Of a stretch of 60,408 bases of DNA, positions 9,225 through 17,909 are shown one piece after another. Every line of letters begins with the position of its first letter. Within the stretch, counting starts at the first letter, position 1. The position numbers and the translations under genes are program-made. Source of the DNA: Allobosea sp. TND4EK4 (lineage in GTDB: Bacteria > Pseudomonadota > Alphaproteobacteria > Rhizobiales > Beijerinckiaceae); contig NZ_FTMO01000017.1 of NCBI RefSeq assembly GCF_900156025.1, positions 1-60,408 on the forward strand, read 5' to 3'. The notes below the pieces were generated by a model, which worked only from the letters and a program-made list of their open reading frames with translations, did no database searches and had not been told where the DNA came from.

Positions 9225-9719
9225 TTGGACCTGAACAAGTTCTTGCGGGTGCGAAATATCGTCGTTGCGGTGAAAAGGACCATGCTGACGAAATTCTGGG
9301 GAATGGACATCCATCCCTCGGTACAGTTCTCGCTGAGCACCAGGTTCGACAAGACCTATCCGAAGGGCGTGCACGTCGCCGAGAACACATACATCGCTTT
9401 CGACGTCGCCATTCTCGCTCATGATCGGACACGGGGCATGTATCGCCACACGCGGATCGGCAAGAACTGCTTCATCGGTGCCCGCAGCCTGATCATGCCG
9501 GGCGTCACGATCGGCGACGAGTGCATTGTCGGTGCGGGCTCCGTCGTGGTCAAGGATGTCCCGTTCCGCACGATCGTGGCGGGCAACCCGGCCGTTCCGA
9601 TCAAGACGGGCGTGCCTCTCGTCGCCTACGGCGCCTACGAAACCGCGGATGCCGCGCGTAGCGACTTCTGGGCGAAGGAGAATGCCGGCCTGAACGGCGC
9701 CGATGGGCGGTCGTCCTGA
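9225..9719 (+). CDS. Hexapeptide-repeat acyltransferase (WcaF/CysE-like fold)
   Basis: A 164-residue left-handed beta-helix acyltransferase. I chose TTG 9225 because CGGAGGC lies five bases upstream; ATG 9282 is the alternative. Hexapeptide repeats run through RIGKNCFIGARSLIMPG, VTIGDECIVGAGSVV and KDVPFRTIVAGNPAV, the standard end of sugar O-acetyltransferases. It probably acetylates a glycan residue in the cytoplasm. The glycosyltransferase ATG comes immediately after its TGA, so the two are translationally coupled. A decayed copy lies at 1338-1762. Confidence 0.85.
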   Translation: MDLNKFLRVRNIVVAVKRTMLTKFWGMDIHPSVQFSLSTRFDKTYPKGVHVAENTYIAFDVAILAHDRTRGMYRHTRIGKNCFIGARSLIMPGVTIGDECIVGAGSVVVKDVPFRTIVAGNPAVPIKTGVPLVAYGAYETADAARSDFWAKENAGLNGADGRSS

Positions 9720-10865
9720 ATGAGCGAGAGCCCGACATCCAAGCCGACCATCCTGTTCGCGCAGGTGAACAGTTTCTCCTACACCAACGACGCCTTGCTG
9801 CGTGAACTCGGCCCGCACCTCCCCAATCACGCGATCGAGGCGATCAGGGTTTATCCGATCATCAGGAAAAACCTGTTTTTACTTGGGCTTTGCTATCTCG
9901 GTGTTGTTTTTGCGTACGGTTTCCGTGCAGCCTTTGACAGAAAGACGCTGACGGAAAAAATCATCAAGACTCCGATTTTCTTCGGACTTGCCAGTTATAT
10001 TGTTCGCAACAAAGCAAGAAATACCCCTAATTTGGTCGCGATACTCCAGACCCAGGGTCTATTCAACGCCAAGGTCGATGGCGTGCCGTTGGTGATCTAT
10101 ACCGACAACACAATCCTGAACAGGATGAACCGTGCCATCGATCCGGAGCACGGCAATGTGCCGATTCTGAAGCAGGAAAGAAAACTCTACAAATCCGCAG
10201 ACAAGATCCTAGTTTGCGCCGAACATGTCGTGACGTCGTTGCGGAATGACTACGGAATCGATTCCCGCTCGATCGAGAACGTCAGGATCGGAGCCAATAG
10301 TCCGGCACCTGCTTCCTGCGCCGCTGATCGATACCGCTCAGGTAACATCCTGTTTGTGGGGATCGACTGGGAAAGGAAAGGCGGGCCCGCGCTTCTGTCG
10401 GCCTTCAAACGGCTGCGCGAACAACGGCCCGATGCGCGCCTGATCATCGCCGGATGCAATCCGGACATTGCTAACGTGCAGGGTGTCATCGCTCTTGGCA
10501 GGATCGCGCCAACGCAAATTGCGGCGTTGCTCGGCGAGGCTGCCATTTTCTGTCTGCCAAGTCGGGTCGAGCCTTTTGGGATCGCCGTCATCGAAGCCGC
10601 GCGTGCAGGCCTACCCACCGTCGGCACGGCTGTCGGCGGTATGATCGACTCCATCGTCGACGAAAAAACCGGAATTCTCGTGCCGGTCGATGATGTCGAT
10701 GCATTGGAAGCTGCACTCGGGCGGCTCCTAGCCGATCCGGACCTATGTGAGAAGATGGGAACGGCTGCGCGCGAATGGGCGAAGGAGTTCGAGTGGGCCT
10801 CGGTCGCGCTGCGGATATCTCGGGCGCTGACCATGCGGTCCCGGCATCAAGGCGATAGAGCTTAG
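9720..10865 (+). CDS. Glycosyltransferase family 4 (GT-B fold)
   Basis: A 381-residue retaining glycosyltransferase. The C-terminal half has the GT4 signature: ILFVGIDWERKGG, ARLIIAGCNPD, ALLGEAAIFCLPSRVEPFG with the donor-binding EPFGIAVIEAARAGLP, then GTAVGGMID and GILVPVDD. The N-terminal half (about 9840-10300) is noticeably more AT-rich than its neighbours, which suggests a separate origin or a recombined acceptor domain. It probably adds a sugar to the lipid-linked repeat of the local polysaccharide; donor and linkage cannot be read from sequence. Confidence 0.88.
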   Translation: MSESPTSKPTILFAQVNSFSYTNDALLRELGPHLPNHAIEAIRVYPIIRKNLFLLGLCYLGVVFAYGFRAAFDRKTLTEKIIKTPIFFGLASYIVRNKARNTPNLVAILQTQGLFNAKVDGVPLVIYTDNTILNRMNRAIDPEHGNVPILKQERKLYKSADKILVCAEHVVTSLRNDYGIDSRSIENVRIGANSPAPASCAADRYRSGNILFVGIDWERKGGPALLSAFKRLREQRPDARLIIAGCNPDIANVQGVIALGRIAPTQIAALLGEAAIFCLPSRVEPFGIAVIEAARAGLPTVGTAVGGMIDSIVDEKTGILVPVDDVDALEAALGRLLADPDLCEKMGTAAREWAKEFEWASVALRISRALTMRSRHQGDRA

Positions 10866-10930
10866 ACTTGCACCGGTCTGGCGGGGCGCGTTCTGCCTCG
10901 TGACAGCGTTGTCCGGCAGACCAGTCTCCA

Positions 10931-12055
10931 TCAGCTTCGCGACCTTGCCGATTGCAACGCCTGCGCCAAGATGGCGCGCATCGATTTGGGGCGCATGTCG
11001 AGATCGTAGGGAAGTCCGCGCGAGGGGAGCTTGTCCGGGCGCGGGAAGAAGCTCGTCACCCAGAAATACCTGTCCGACAGACCCCAGGTCAGCAGCGTCT
11101 TGATCGCGGGCTCGTCCAGCGTGACGTCGAGGAAACGTCTTAGATGGTCCGAGACTGCGGCGTCGCGCTGCTCGGGATCGGCGGGCAGCCGGGTGTCATC
11201 GACATCGAGTTCCGTGATCGAAATCGGCAGCCCGAAGCCGGCGAGTTCCTTCAGATAGTTGCGCCAGCTCGGTTCGACGAAGTTGTTGCCGACCTTCAGA
11301 TGCGCCTGGATGCCGATGCCCTCGACCGGGGCGCCGCCCTTCTTCAGGCTTTCGATCAACCTAAGCAGGGCGGTGCGCCGCGCGAGGACATCCGGCCAGT
11401 GATATTCGATGCCGAAATCGTTGTAGAACAGCTTCGCCTTGTCGTCGGCCGCCTTCGCGGCATGGAAGCATTCGGCGATATGGCCCGGCCCGCCCGTTCG
11501 CAACAGCACCGAGTCGCGCAGGCCGTCGGGCCGGCCGCTGCGCGGATCGATCGCCTCGTTGACGACGTCCCATTCCAGGATGCGGCCGCGGTAATGCGCC
11601 ATGACCGCCTGGAGATAGTCGAGCGCTGGCTTGAAGCTGCGGGAGGCCTCCATCTCGGCAGCCGCCCATTTGGGCACGCCGTTGTACCAGACGGCGGTGT
11701 GCCCCCGCATGGCCATCCGCCCCTCGGACGCGAAGGCCGCGATCCTGTCGGCGGGCTGGAAGTCCAGATTTCCCTTGCTGGACTGAACGAAGCGCCACTT
11801 CATCTCGTTCTCGGGGACGATGATGGCGCATTCCCGCTCGATGATGGGCTTCAGCGCCGGATCGTCGAGATGCCTGGCATTCACCATCGAGCCGAAGCGG
11901 ATGCCCTTGCGCGCGGCGATCTGGGCCAGACTGTCGCCCTGCGCCAAAGCGGCCGTGCTCGAGCCCGCCATCGCCAGCAGGGCGGCGCAGGTCTCGCGCC
12001 GGGTCAGCATGGCTGTGGACCGGCGCTGCAGCGGACGCTGGTCGAGAGGCGGCAT
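10931..12055 (-). CDS. Secreted endo-1,4-beta-xylanase-type glycanase (GH10)
   Basis: A 374-residue glycoside hydrolase of family 10. The start at 12055 is supported by GGGAG seven bases upstream; 12010 is the alternative. A twin-arginine-like signal (LTRRETCAALLAMAG) precedes the mature enzyme. The acid/base Glu167 lies in WDVVNEAID and the nucleophile Glu282 in ISITELDVDD, with the GH10 blocks RGHTAVWYN and GIGIQAHL also present. In this setting it is more likely to trim the cell's own polysaccharide than to digest plant xylan. It lies between the glycosyltransferase (convergent) and ugd (same strand, 24 bases away). Confidence 0.9.
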   Translation of the reverse strand: MPPLDQRPLQRRSTAMLTRRETCAALLAMAGSSTAALAQGDSLAQIAARKGIRFGSMVNARHLDDPALKPIIERECAIIVPENEMKWRFVQSSKGNLDFQPADRIAAFASEGRMAMRGHTAVWYNGVPKWAAAEMEASRSFKPALDYLQAVMAHYRGRILEWDVVNEAIDPRSGRPDGLRDSVLLRTGGPGHIAECFHAAKAADDKAKLFYNDFGIEYHWPDVLARRTALLRLIESLKKGGAPVEGIGIQAHLKVGNNFVEPSWRNYLKELAGFGLPISITELDVDDTRLPADPEQRDAAVSDHLRRFLDVTLDEPAIKTLLTWGLSDRYFWVTSFFPRPDKLPSRGLPYDLDMRPKSMRAILAQALQSARSRS

Positions 12056-12078
12056 TTGCTGTCTCCCGCCCGCCACGT

Positions 12079-13425
12079 TCAGGCGGCGTTTGCGGCGCCG
12101 GCCTTCGCGGGCTCCAGGATGCCGCGGCCGATATCCGCGTAGACGAAGCCCTTCTCGCGCACCTGCTCCGGCCGGTAGATGTTCCGCAGGTCCACCAGGA
12201 CCGGCTCGGCCATCAGCGACTTGACGCGGCCGAGGTCCAGCGCACGGAAGATGTTCCACTCGGTCACGATGACCGCGGCATCCGCGCCGCTGACGCACTC
12301 ATACGCGTCTGAACAATAGGTCACGCCGGCCGGCAGCACGGATTTGGCCTGCTCCATGCCCTCCGGGTCGAAGGCGCGGATGCTCGCTCCCGCATCGGTG
12401 AGCGCCGTGACGACGGAGATCGACGGCGCATCGCGCATGTCGTCTGTATCGGGCTTGAAGGTCAGGCCCAGCACGGCGATCGTCTTGCCGCGAACCGACC
12501 CGCCGCAGGCGGCCACGACCTTGCGGCCCATCGCCCGCTTGCGCTGGTCGTTCACCGCCGCGACGGTCTCGACGATGCGCGAGGGCGTGCCGTAATCCTG
12601 CGCCGTCTTGATCAGCGCCAGCGTGTCCTTCGGGAAGCAGGAGCCGCCATAGCCCGGCCCCGCATGCAGGAACTTGCCGCCGATGCGATTGTCCAGCCCC
12701 ATGCCGCGCGCCACGTCCTGGACATTCGCCCCGACCTGCTCGCAGAGATCGGCGATCTCGTTGATGAAGGTGATCTTGGTCGCCAGGAAGGCGTTGGCCG
12801 CATATTTCGTCAGCTCGGCCGTGCGCCGGCTGGTGTTCAGGATCGGCGCGCTGTTGAGGTAGAGCGGCCTGTAGATATCCGCCATCACCTGCTGGGCACG
12901 TGGATCCTCGGTTCCGATGACGATGCGGTCCGGCCGCTTGAAATCGGCGATGGCTGCGCCTTCGCGCAGAAATTCCGGGTTCGAGACCACGGCGAAGGAC
13001 AGGTCCGGCCTGATCTCGCGCACGATCCGCTCGACCTCGTCACCGGTCCCCACGGGGACCGTCGATTTGGTCACGATCACGGTGTACCCGCTCAGCGCCT
13101 GGCCGATCTCCCGGGCTGCCGCGTAGACATAGGACAGGTCCGCGAAACCGTCGCCGCGGCGGGACGGCGTGCCGACCGCGATGAACACGGCATCGGCACC
13201 GGCGACGGCGCCGGAGAGTTCGGTCGTGAAGGAAAGCCGGTTCGCCGCGACATTGTTGCGGACGATTTCGGCAAGCCCGGGCTCGAAGATCGGGATTTCG
13301 CCGCGCTTCAGCGCCGCGATCTTGCCCTCATGCTTGTCGACGCAGACGACGTCATGCCCAAAATCGGCGAAGCAGGCACCCGAAACGAGGCCGACATAGC
13401 CCGACCCAACCATCACGATCTTCAT
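12079..13425 (-). CDS. ugd: UDP-glucose 6-dehydrogenase
   Basis: A 448-residue enzyme that oxidises UDP-glucose to UDP-glucuronate with two NAD+. The Rossmann fold opens at residue 1 with MKIVMVGSGYVGLVSG. The catalytic Cys is in GPGYGGSCFPKDTLAL, and TKSTVPVGTG and AVLGLTFKPDTDDMRDAP are further family blocks. Length matches the family. The GH10 gene lies just downstream on the same strand, and manC lies upstream. It would supply glucuronic acid for the local polysaccharide. Confidence 0.95.
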   Translation of the reverse strand: MKIVMVGSGYVGLVSGACFADFGHDVVCVDKHEGKIAALKRGEIPIFEPGLAEIVRNNVAANRLSFTTELSGAVAGADAVFIAVGTPSRRGDGFADLSYVYAAAREIGQALSGYTVIVTKSTVPVGTGDEVERIVREIRPDLSFAVVSNPEFLREGAAIADFKRPDRIVIGTEDPRAQQVMADIYRPLYLNSAPILNTSRRTAELTKYAANAFLATKITFINEIADLCEQVGANVQDVARGMGLDNRIGGKFLHAGPGYGGSCFPKDTLALIKTAQDYGTPSRIVETVAAVNDQRKRAMGRKVVAACGGSVRGKTIAVLGLTFKPDTDDMRDAPSISVVTALTDAGASIRAFDPEGMEQAKSVLPAGVTYCSDAYECVSGADAAVIVTEWNIFRALDLGRVKSLMAEPVLVDLRNIYRPEQVREKGFVYADIGRGILEPAKAGAANAA

Positions 13426-13567
13426 CGCGGTCTTCTTCCCGTTCTCTGGCGCGCCAATGTTGCAGGTGCGAAGTGTAGCGTGGAACCTGGCCGAGTGCGA
13501 GAAAAAGTGGTGTCGCGCGCCAGCTCCGCCTTCCGCCGTGCCAAGGAGCGTGGCCCCGCAGTGCTCG

Positions 13568-14986
13568 TCAGGCGCGGCTGTAGACGTCCTCGATCCGCAC
13601 GATGTCGTCTTCCCCCGTGTAGGAGCCGACCTGAACCTCGATCAGCTCGAGCGGAATCTTGCCCGGATTGGCGAGGCGGTGTGTGCACCCGATCGGCAGA
13701 TAGATCGACTCGTTCTCGTGGATATGGGAGACGGTTCCATCCAGCGTCACTTCGGCCGTACCCGAGACGACGACCCAGTGTTCGGCGCGGTGAAAGTGCT
13801 TCTGCAGGCTGAGCATGCCGCCCGGCTTGACGGTGATGCGCTTCACTTGGAAGCGCGGGCCGAGATCGATGCGCTGGTACCAGCCCCAGGGACGGTACAT
13901 GCGCAGATGCTCCGTCGCCTCGCGCCGCCCCTCTTTCTTCAACCGCTCGACCAGGCCCTTGACCTCGCCGGCGCGGGCCTTGGTGGTCACGAGCACGGCA
14001 TCGCGCGTCGCCACGACGACCGCATCCGTGAGGCCGATCACGGCGGTCAGGACCTCGTCGCTGCGGATCAGCGAACCCTGGGTCGCGATCGCCACGACCG
14101 GCCCGTCCAGGACGTTTCCGGCTTCGTCCTGAGGGCGGATCGCCTGGAGCGAGTCCCAGCTGCCGACGTCCGACCAGTCGAAGCTCGCGCGGAGCACGCC
14201 GGCGTGCCGCGTCTTCTCCATCACGGCATAGTCGATGGAGACCTTCCTGGTCTGGGCGAAGGCTTCGGCGTCGAGCCGCAGGAAATCCAGGTCCGGTATT
14301 GCGCCGGCCAGCGCACTGGCCGCCCCCGCGAGGACCTCCGGTGCCAGGGCTTCCAGCTCCGAGAGCATGCGGTCCGCGGCAAAGACGAAGTTTCCGCTGT
14401 TCCAGAGGAAACCCTGCTCGACATAGCCGCGGGCGGTCTGCGCATCGGGCTTCTCGACGAAGCGCGCGACCTTGCTCGCTCCCTCGACGCCCATCGCATC
14501 GCCCGGCTCGATATAGCCGTAGCCGGTCGCCGGTTCGGTGGGGACGATGCCGAAGGTCATGATGGGGCCGTCCATCGCCAGATCGGCGGCGCGCCGGCAG
14601 TCGCGGCGGAAGGCTTCGCCATCATTGATGACGTGATCGGCCGCCAGCGCAAGGCACAGCGCCTTTTCGTCCCGGCGGGAAATCAGCAACGCGCCGACCG
14701 CGATGGCCGCGGCGGAATCACGACGTTCCGGCTCCAGCACGATGTCTCCGGTCACGCCCATATCGCGCATCTGCTCCGCCACCAGGAAACGGAAATCGTT
14801 GCTCGTGACGACGACGGGGCGGTCGAAGCCTTCGCCTGTCACCCGTGACAGCGTCGCCTGAAAGGTCGAGCGACCGTCGTCGAGCAGGGAGATGAACTGC
14901 TTCGGCATCGAGTCGCGCGACAGGGGCCACAGCCGGGTCCCGGCACCGCCGGCCATGATCAATGGTGTGATGAGGCGGGAAGGCAT
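13568..14986 (-). CDS. manC: Mannose-1-phosphate guanylyltransferase / mannose-6-phosphate isomerase
   Basis: A 472-residue bifunctional enzyme making GDP-mannose. The nucleotidyltransferase domain starts with MAGGAGTRLWPLSR, followed by FVEKPDAQTA and SFDWSDVGSWDSL. The C-terminal cupin (type II phosphomannose isomerase) includes WGWYQRIDLG, VKPGGMLSLQKHFHRAEHW and the VSGTAEVTLDG strand. Length matches XanB/AlgA/ManC. It indicates mannose, or a GDP-mannose-derived sugar such as fucose or rhamnose, in the product. Confidence 0.94.
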   Translation of the reverse strand: MPSRLITPLIMAGGAGTRLWPLSRDSMPKQFISLLDDGRSTFQATLSRVTGEGFDRPVVVTSNDFRFLVAEQMRDMGVTGDIVLEPERRDSAAAIAVGALLISRRDEKALCLALAADHVINDGEAFRRDCRRAADLAMDGPIMTFGIVPTEPATGYGYIEPGDAMGVEGASKVARFVEKPDAQTARGYVEQGFLWNSGNFVFAADRMLSELEALAPEVLAGAASALAGAIPDLDFLRLDAEAFAQTRKVSIDYAVMEKTRHAGVLRASFDWSDVGSWDSLQAIRPQDEAGNVLDGPVVAIATQGSLIRSDEVLTAVIGLTDAVVVATRDAVLVTTKARAGEVKGLVERLKKEGRREATEHLRMYRPWGWYQRIDLGPRFQVKRITVKPGGMLSLQKHFHRAEHWVVVSGTAEVTLDGTVSHIHENESIYLPIGCTHRLANPGKIPLELIEVQVGSYTGEDDIVRIEDVYSRA

Positions 14987-15176
14987 CGGTCTCGGCGCTC
15001 CGGATCGCCCTATGCCGGGCGGAATGGGGCATAACGTCTCCGGTCCATTACCCTGCCTTGGTCGGCAGCGCGAGAGGCGAACGGCATCAAGGTTTCCGGG
15101 CCGGGGAGCCGCCCGCCATTGTCACTTTCGGGCGGCCCGGAAAGTATGAGATCATCACCGGGCTGCTGCGCTCTGC

Positions 15177-15905
15177 GTGCCGCGATTTAGGCTGGGTCCT
15201 GCGTTGAAGACACCGCTTTTCATGGTCCGGATGCGCAAGGCGCTTCTCCGCCGGGGCGCGGCTTATCCTGTGGCGATCATCGTGGTGGCAATGGCGGCCT
15301 GCATCGTCATGCTCTTCGATCTGGCCTCTCTGGACGAACGTCCGGCCCCCCTTGCGAAGGCGGTGGTCACGCGCTCTGTTGAGGCTATTCCGGCCCCGGC
15401 GACCGACAAGCGCATAGAGCGCATCGAGGCAGCGGCCGCCGTCGATCAGAAGAGCCGCATCGGGGGCGATCTCAGCGCGCTGTCGGCTTTCGAGGCGCCG
15501 CTGCCGCTGCGCTCCGTCGACGGCACCTCGTTTCGCCAGGGCGAGGAGGTGGTGCAGATTGCCGAAGTCGAGGGGCCGGCCGCAGGCGATGTCTGCCGCG
15601 ACGGCGAACTGCGCTGGTCCTGCGGCCTGCAGGCGCGGGCGGCCCTGCACAATCTGGTTTCAGGCCGCAGCCTGATCTGCAGGCCGAGGCGAGCGTTGGG
15701 GCAGGGCGTGTTTTCGGCCGACTGCCGCGTTGGGCAGGATGCGGCATCTGCCGATGATGACCTGGCAAGGGCGCTGGTCCGGCGGGGCTGGGCGCGGCCT
15801 GCCGATGGTTCCGCGTCCCGGCTCGCCGAAGTCATGGAAGAGGCCAAAAGGGAGAAAGCCGGGCTGTGGCGCGGCGGCTGGACGATCATCCCGGCCGGAC
15901 GCTGA
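15177..15905 (+). CDS. Membrane-anchored SNase-like (thermonuclease-fold) protein
   Basis: A 242-residue protein with one N-terminal membrane segment (YPVAIIVVAMAACIVML) and a C-terminal domain resembling the staphylococcal-nuclease fold. Features include a Cys-rich turn (GDVCRDGELRWSCGLQAR), ALVRRGWARP, and KREKAGLWRGGW, which is the usual end of thermonuclease-like proteins. The catalytic Arg/Glu set of true nucleases is not obvious, so activity is uncertain. GTG 15177 and ATG 15222 are both possible starts; neither has a good ribosome site. Confidence 0.65.
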   Translation: MPRFRLGPALKTPLFMVRMRKALLRRGAAYPVAIIVVAMAACIVMLFDLASLDERPAPLAKAVVTRSVEAIPAPATDKRIERIEAAAAVDQKSRIGGDLSALSAFEAPLPLRSVDGTSFRQGEEVVQIAEVEGPAAGDVCRDGELRWSCGLQARAALHNLVSGRSLICRPRRALGQGVFSADCRVGQDAASADDDLARALVRRGWARPADGSASRLAEVMEEAKREKAGLWRGGWTIIPAGR

Positions 15906-16001
15906 GCGATTTTTGCCGATGGTTCAAATGCGAGCTATCGCTTCCACCGGGGAGCAATCCCTGCCGCGCTAGACCTCTCCCGTCTCTCGGGGGGTCTTCT
16001 C

Positions 16002-16088
16002 GTGCTCATCTCGCTCGGCATCGTCTGGCTCGGCTGCGCCGCGATCTTTCTCGAACTTGCCGATCGGGCGCCGCTGATCGACGGCTGA
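16002..16088 (+). CDS. 28-residue membrane microprotein (copy 1)
   Basis: A very short frame from GTG 16002 to TGA 16086-16088, with a GGGGGG run about nine bases upstream of the start. It encodes one hydrophobic helix with the pattern LI-x2-GI-x-WL-x-CAA-x-FLEL, followed by RAP and an acidic end. It aligns without gaps to the reverse-strand frame at 18902-18988, with about 16 of 28 identities, including W10, C13, A14, A15, F17, E19 and the RAP motif. Two independent copies with start, ribosome site and stop argue for a real gene. A terminator follows at 16119. Confidence 0.6.
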   Translation: MLISLGIVWLGCAAIFLELADRAPLIDG

Positions 16089-16118
16089 TATCGCGGGCCC
16101 GGAACGCTCGGGCCGCCG

Positions 16119-16157
16119 AAGCCTGTCCCTCGGTCATGGCCGGGCAGGCTTTTTTTC
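16119..16157 (+). terminator. Factor-independent terminator
   Basis: AAGCCTGTCC and the matching GGGCAGGCTT flank a short loop and are followed by a run of seven T (to 16157). It ends the transcript carrying the SNase-like gene and the microprotein, and precedes pgm. Confidence 0.75.
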
Positions 16158-16225
16158 TCGCGGTGCAGAAGAACTGCCGTCTATAACGGCGTCAGCATTG
16201 GCTGGCCTGCAACCCGAGACGCTTC

Positions 16226-17875
16226 ATGACCGAGACCGTGAGCCCCCACGCCGGAAAGCGGCTGGACCCTTCCATGCTCGTCGATGTCGCGGCGTTGCAG
16301 AAAGCCTATTTCGACCAGCCCGACCCGTCCCAGCGCTCCCAGCAGGTCGCCTTCGGCACGTCCGGCCATCGCGGCTCCTCCTTCGCGAAGTCGTTCAACG
16401 AGGCGCATATCCTCGCGATCGCGCAGGCGATCTGCCTGTATCGCCGCGAGCAGGGCACCGACGGGCCGCTCTTCCTCGGCATCGACACCCATGCGCTCTC
16501 GCGCAACGCCTTCGAGACGGTGCTCGAGGTCTTCGCCGCGAACGGCGTCACCACGATGATCGACGAGAAGCTCGGCTTCACCCCGACCCCTGTCATCTCG
16601 CACGCGATCCTGATGCATAACCGGGGCCGGTCCTCCGGCCGTGCCGATGGCGTCGTGATCTCGCCTTCGCATAATCCGCCGGCCGATGGCGGGCTGAAAT
16701 ACAATCCGCCCCATGGCGGGCCGGCCGATACCGATGCCACCGGCTGGATCGAGAAGAAGGCGAATGCCTTCCTCGCCGAGAAACTGGCCGGCATCAGCCG
16801 CATCCCGTACGAGACGGCGCTGAAAAGCGAGCATGTCCGCCGGCACGACTACATCACCGGCTATGTTGCGGATCTCGCCACCATCGTCGACATGGAGGCG
16901 ATCGCGCAGGCGGGCGTCGCCATCGGCATCGACCCGCTGGGCGGGGCCGGGCTGGACTACTACCAGCCGATCATCGACCGCTATCGCCTGAACGCCACCA
17001 TCGTCGACAAGCAACTCGACCCGACCTTCGGCTTCATGACGGCCGATTGGGACGGCAAGATCCGCATGGACTGCTCCTCGCCCTATGCGATGGCGAGCCT
17101 GATCGGCATGCGCGACAGGTTCGACGTCGCTTTCGCCAACGACACCGATGCCGACCGGCACGGCATCGTCACCCGCAGCAGCGGGCTGATGAACCCCAAC
17201 CACTATCTCGCGGCGGCGAGCGCCTATCTCTTCGCCAACCGGCCGGGCTGGCGCAAGGACGCCGCGATCGGCAAGACGGTGGTGTCGAGCGCGATCATCG
17301 ACCGTGTCGCAGCCAAGCTTGGCCGCAGGCTGGTCGAGGTGCCGGTCGGCTTCAAATGGTTCGTGGACGGGCTGATCTCGGGCGATTTCGGCTTTGCCGG
17401 CGAGGAGAGCGCCGGTGCCTCCTTCCTGCGCAAGGACGGCTCGGTCTGGACCACCGACAAGGACGGGCTCATCCTCGGCCTGCTCGCCGCGGAGATCACC
17501 GCGAAAACCGGCTCCGATCCCGGCGTGCTTTACGACGCGCTCACCGCCGAGCTGGGCAAGCCCTGCTATGCGCGCGTCGATGCGCCTGCGACCGCCGCGC
17601 AGAAGACCGTGCTGAAGAACCTCGCCCCCAGCCAGATCGAGACGAAGGAACTGGCGGGCGAGCCGATCACCGCGATCCTGAGCCATGCACCGGGCAACGA
17701 CGCGCCGATCGGCGGCTTGAAGGTCGTGACCGGCGAGGGCTGGTTCGCCGCCCGGCCCTCCGGCACCGAGGAGGTCTACAAGATCTACGCCGAGAGCTTC
17801 CGCGACGAGGCGCATCTGGCGCGCATTCAAGACGAGGCGAAGCAGATCGTCGGCAAGGCTTTCGCTGCGGTTTGA
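16226..17875 (+). CDS. pgm: Phosphoglucomutase (alpha-D-glucose phosphate-specific)
   Basis: A 549-residue enzyme interconverting glucose 6-phosphate and glucose 1-phosphate, the entry to UDP-glucose. Phosphoserine loop: VISPSHNPPADGG. Metal loop: FANDTDADRHGIV. Sugar-binding loop: FAGEESAGASFLR. Phosphate-binding end: RPSGTEEVYKIYAES. Early family block: FGTSGHRGSS. Length fits the E. coli Pgm type. It supplies precursor for ugd and the polysaccharide genes to the left. Confidence 0.95.
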   Translation: MTETVSPHAGKRLDPSMLVDVAALQKAYFDQPDPSQRSQQVAFGTSGHRGSSFAKSFNEAHILAIAQAICLYRREQGTDGPLFLGIDTHALSRNAFETVLEVFAANGVTTMIDEKLGFTPTPVISHAILMHNRGRSSGRADGVVISPSHNPPADGGLKYNPPHGGPADTDATGWIEKKANAFLAEKLAGISRIPYETALKSEHVRRHDYITGYVADLATIVDMEAIAQAGVAIGIDPLGGAGLDYYQPIIDRYRLNATIVDKQLDPTFGFMTADWDGKIRMDCSSPYAMASLIGMRDRFDVAFANDTDADRHGIVTRSSGLMNPNHYLAAASAYLFANRPGWRKDAAIGKTVVSSAIIDRVAAKLGRRLVEVPVGFKWFVDGLISGDFGFAGEESAGASFLRKDGSVWTTDKDGLILGLLAAEITAKTGSDPGVLYDALTAELGKPCYARVDAPATAAQKTVLKNLAPSQIETKELAGEPITAILSHAPGNDAPIGGLKVVTGEGWFAARPSGTEEVYKIYAESFRDEAHLARIQDEAKQIVGKAFAAV

Positions 17876-17909
17876 CCGGGTCGGAGGCGGCGCATCGCGG
17901 CGCACGCCC

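Noticed and set aside
12664..13812. Long plus-strand frame opposite ugd (382 codons)
   Set aside because: It lies antisense to the unmistakable ugd gene and has no motifs.
16181..17905. 574-codon minus-strand frame opposite pgm
   Set aside because: It is antisense to pgm, whose active-site motifs are all intact; composition is that of a shadow frame.
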